Source: Kiritimatiellia bacterium
Lineage (GTDB): Bacteria > Verrucomicrobiota > Kiritimatiellia > RFP12 > UBA3636
NCBI GenBank assembly: GCA_016295275.1
Contig: JAEDLN010000127.1
Location: 1 to 6,967, forward strand
Reading direction: 5' to 3'
Length of the DNA stretch: 6,967 nucleotides
Shown here: piece by piece, positions 6,439-6,967 of the stretch
How the letters are laid out: each line of letters begins with the position of its first letter
Position numbering within the stretch: position 1 is the stretch's first letter
Translations under genes and position numbers: made by a program
Notes under the pieces: generated by a model
The model's input: the letters and a program-made list of their open reading frames with translations, nothing else
Databases searched by the model: none
Told to the model about the DNA's origin: nothing

Positions 6439-6464
6439 GATTTTTGCGGGAAACTGCAATTTTC
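6439..6464 (+). promoter_or_regulatory. Dyad copy 1, just downstream of the ATPase promoter
   Basis: GATTTTTGCGGGAAAC followed by TGCAATTTTC matches the dyad at 6516-6541 at 21 of 26 positions in the same orientation. Its own symmetry around the GAAA centre is weaker. It lies about 10 bp after the -10 box, in the early transcribed leader and 20 bp from the ATG, where an operator or leader structure would sit. Confidence 0.4.
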
Positions 6465-6473
6465 TTTATTGGG

Positions 6474-6502
6474 ATTATGCCAAGTACGACAGAACTTTGC
6501 AA
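6474..6502 (-). promoter_or_regulatory. Sigma70-like promoter of the ATPase gene
   Basis: On the minus strand TTGCAA (-35, 6502-6497) and CATAAT (-10, 6479-6474) are 17 bp apart, and TTGG directly precedes the -10. The predicted start near 6467 leaves about 50 nt of leader. It lies between the two related dyads at 6439-6464 and 6516-6541. Confidence 0.6.
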
Positions 6503-6515
6503 CTCTTCTGCAAAG

Positions 6516-6541
6516 GATTTTTTCGGGAAACCGCAAAAATC
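6516..6541 (+). promoter_or_regulatory. Dyad copy 2, upstream of the ATPase -35 box
   Basis: The arms GATTTTTTCGG (6516-6526) and CCGCAAAAATC (6531-6541) are complementary except for one pair, around a GAAA centre. It lies 14 bp beyond the -35 box. A third, one-armed resemblance, TTTTTTGCGGGAGG, is found near 6588-6601. An operator for a dimeric regulator is the simplest reading; a hairpin repeat is the alternative. Confidence 0.45.
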
Positions 6542-6551
6542 TAACATAAAA

Positions 6552-6564
6552 GAATCATTGATTC
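6552..6564. other. Short palindrome GAATCATTGATTC
   Basis: Six-base arms around a single central T give a perfect 13-bp dyad. On the minus strand it is followed by TTTTATG, but a 5-bp AT-rich stem is too weak to be a convincing terminator. It could be a small operator or chance. Confidence 0.25.
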
Positions 6565-6643
6565 GGAAAGATGAAATTTCCCATCCGTTTTTTGCGGGAG
6601 GAAGGACGGCAATCCGAAATGGTGCGCGCGGGGCGGTGTGCGC

Positions 6644-6670
6644 GGGTGAGGGGAGGGTGGGCGAGGGGGG
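6644..6670 (+). other. G-rich tract with quadruplex potential
   Basis: Five G-runs of three to six bases (6644-6646, 6650-6653, 6655-6657, 6659-6661, 6665-6670) have loops of one to three bases. The transcribed strand for leftward RNA is correspondingly C-rich and G-poor. It lies about 140 bp upstream of the ATPase promoter. Confidence 0.5.
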
Positions 6671-6710
6671 ATGAGGTGCGAGGTTTGAGGGGGCAGACGC
6701 CGCGCCCTGC

Positions 6711-6770
6711 GGTGGCGAGCCGTCACGGGCAATGGCGCGGCGGTGGTGGCGAGCCGCCACGGGCGAGTGG
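6711..6770 (+). repeat. GTGGCG-hairpin repeat, two further copies
   Basis: The copy at 6712-6726 reads GTGGCG-AGC-CGTCAC, where one pair becomes G-U in plus-strand RNA. The copy at 6746-6760 reads GTGGCGAGCCGCCAC with a perfect 6-bp stem. Both are followed by GGGC and a variant of GAATGGC, as in the two copies at 5072-5119. Confidence 0.75.
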
Positions 6771-6810
6771 GGCGCGGGGAGGGCGCGGGGAAGGGGGTGC
6801 GGAAAGGGGG
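6769..6810 (+). other. G-rich tract with quadruplex potential
   Basis: G-runs at 6769-6772, 6776-6779, 6781-6783, 6787-6790, 6793-6797 and 6806-6810 are separated by one to three bases, except for the last gap. It directly follows the second GTGGCG hairpin. Confidence 0.5.
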
Positions 6811-6824
6811 CGAATTACGCGGGT

Positions 6825-6967
6825 GTAATGGCGGTAGGGCGCGATGTCCCTATCGCGCCGTATCGCCCCGTGGTCGTGCGTAATGGCGGCGCGTAATGCA
6901 CGTGAGAATTTTGCGTGCGTAATGGCGGTAGGGCGCGATGTCCCCATCGCGCCGCATCGCCCCGTGG
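6825..6967 (+). repeat. Pair of 49-nt hairpin-bearing repeats, start-to-start distance 94 nt
   Basis: Copies at 6825-6873 and 6919-6967 match at 47 of 49 positions. Each contains the perfect arms GGCGCGAT and ATCGCGCC around a 6-nt loop; one difference is in the loop and the other lies outside the stem. The start, GTAATGGCGG, also occurs alone at 6880-6889 in the 45-nt spacer. The second copy touches the window edge, so more may follow. Two copies with shared fragments in the spacer do not make a CRISPR array; a REP/BIME-like element fits better. Confidence 0.75.

Larger units (their letters stand above)
6419..6967. other. Gene-free right-end region
   Basis: I find no credible gene in these 549 bases. 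The frames that stay open are Arg/Gly/Pro-rich translations of repeats. The left 150 bases are AT-richer and hold the ATPase promoter and its dyads. The rest is G-rich on the plus strand, with two quadruplex-type tracts, two GTGGCG hairpins and the 49-nt repeat pair. No tRNA or rRNA sequence is recognisable. Confidence 0.7.

Noticed and set aside
6571..6828. An 85-codon Arg/Gly-rich plus-strand frame at the right end
   Set aside because: It is a low-complexity translation of G tracts and hairpin repeats with no start signal.
6825..6967. CRISPR-like repeat-spacer-repeat (49-nt repeat, 45-nt spacer)
   Set aside because: There are only two copies, repeat fragments recur in the spacer, a partial copy lies inverted elsewhere, and there are no cas genes. 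A dispersed hairpin repeat fits better.

Overview
The window looks like bacterial chromosome of medium-high GC content from an obligate or facultative anaerobe. Every recognisable gene lies on the minus strand. Three genes are core or metabolic and of ordinary type: tRNA-dihydrouridine synthase, pyruvate phosphate dikinase (PPDK) and a cytidylate-kinase-like P-loop protein. The fourth is a COG1373-type AAA ATPase with a DUF4143 C-terminus, a family common in gut and rumen anaerobes. Starts carry weak or no Shine-Dalgarno sequences. The lineage cannot be fixed from sequence alone. A PPDK-based gut anaerobe, perhaps of the Verrucomicrobiota/Lentisphaerota type, is a guess only.

Layout in transcription order, from the right end leftwards. 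Positions 6419-6967 hold no gene. They hold G-rich tracts, a hairpin-bearing 49-nt repeat in two copies, two copies of a GTGGCG-hairpin repeat, and the ATPase promoter sitting between two related dyads. The ATPase gene is at 5162-6418. Positions 4761-5161 hold no gene either, but carry the same repeat families as the right end, three AACACAAAG boxes, a G-rich tract and a good sigma70-like promoter. The kinase-like gene (4149-4760) and ppdK (1426-4080) follow, 68 bp apart and probably one transcript. That transcript ends at a perfect 11-bp GC-rich stem (1365-1391). The dihydrouridine synthase gene (349-1332) comes next; the stem argues that its start is the ATG at 1332 and not the longer reading. 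From 331 to the left edge a stop-free reading frame with different codon use runs out of the window. It is probably the 5' part of an unrecognised gene, and it passes through a 37-nt hairpin at the edge.

How the genes relate: PPDK interconverts PEP/AMP/PPi and pyruvate/ATP/Pi, and the upstream P-loop protein is probably a nucleotide kinase or a regulatory relative, so their pairing may link nucleotide pools to glycolysis (inference). The dihydrouridine synthase modifies tRNA and has no obvious link to them. The ATPase gene is a separate unit, lower in GC and bracketed by the same intergenic repeats on both sides. It is the most accessory-looking part of the window. The least-explained structures are the paired dyads around its promoter, the shared repeat families on its flanks, and the unidentified frame at the left edge.
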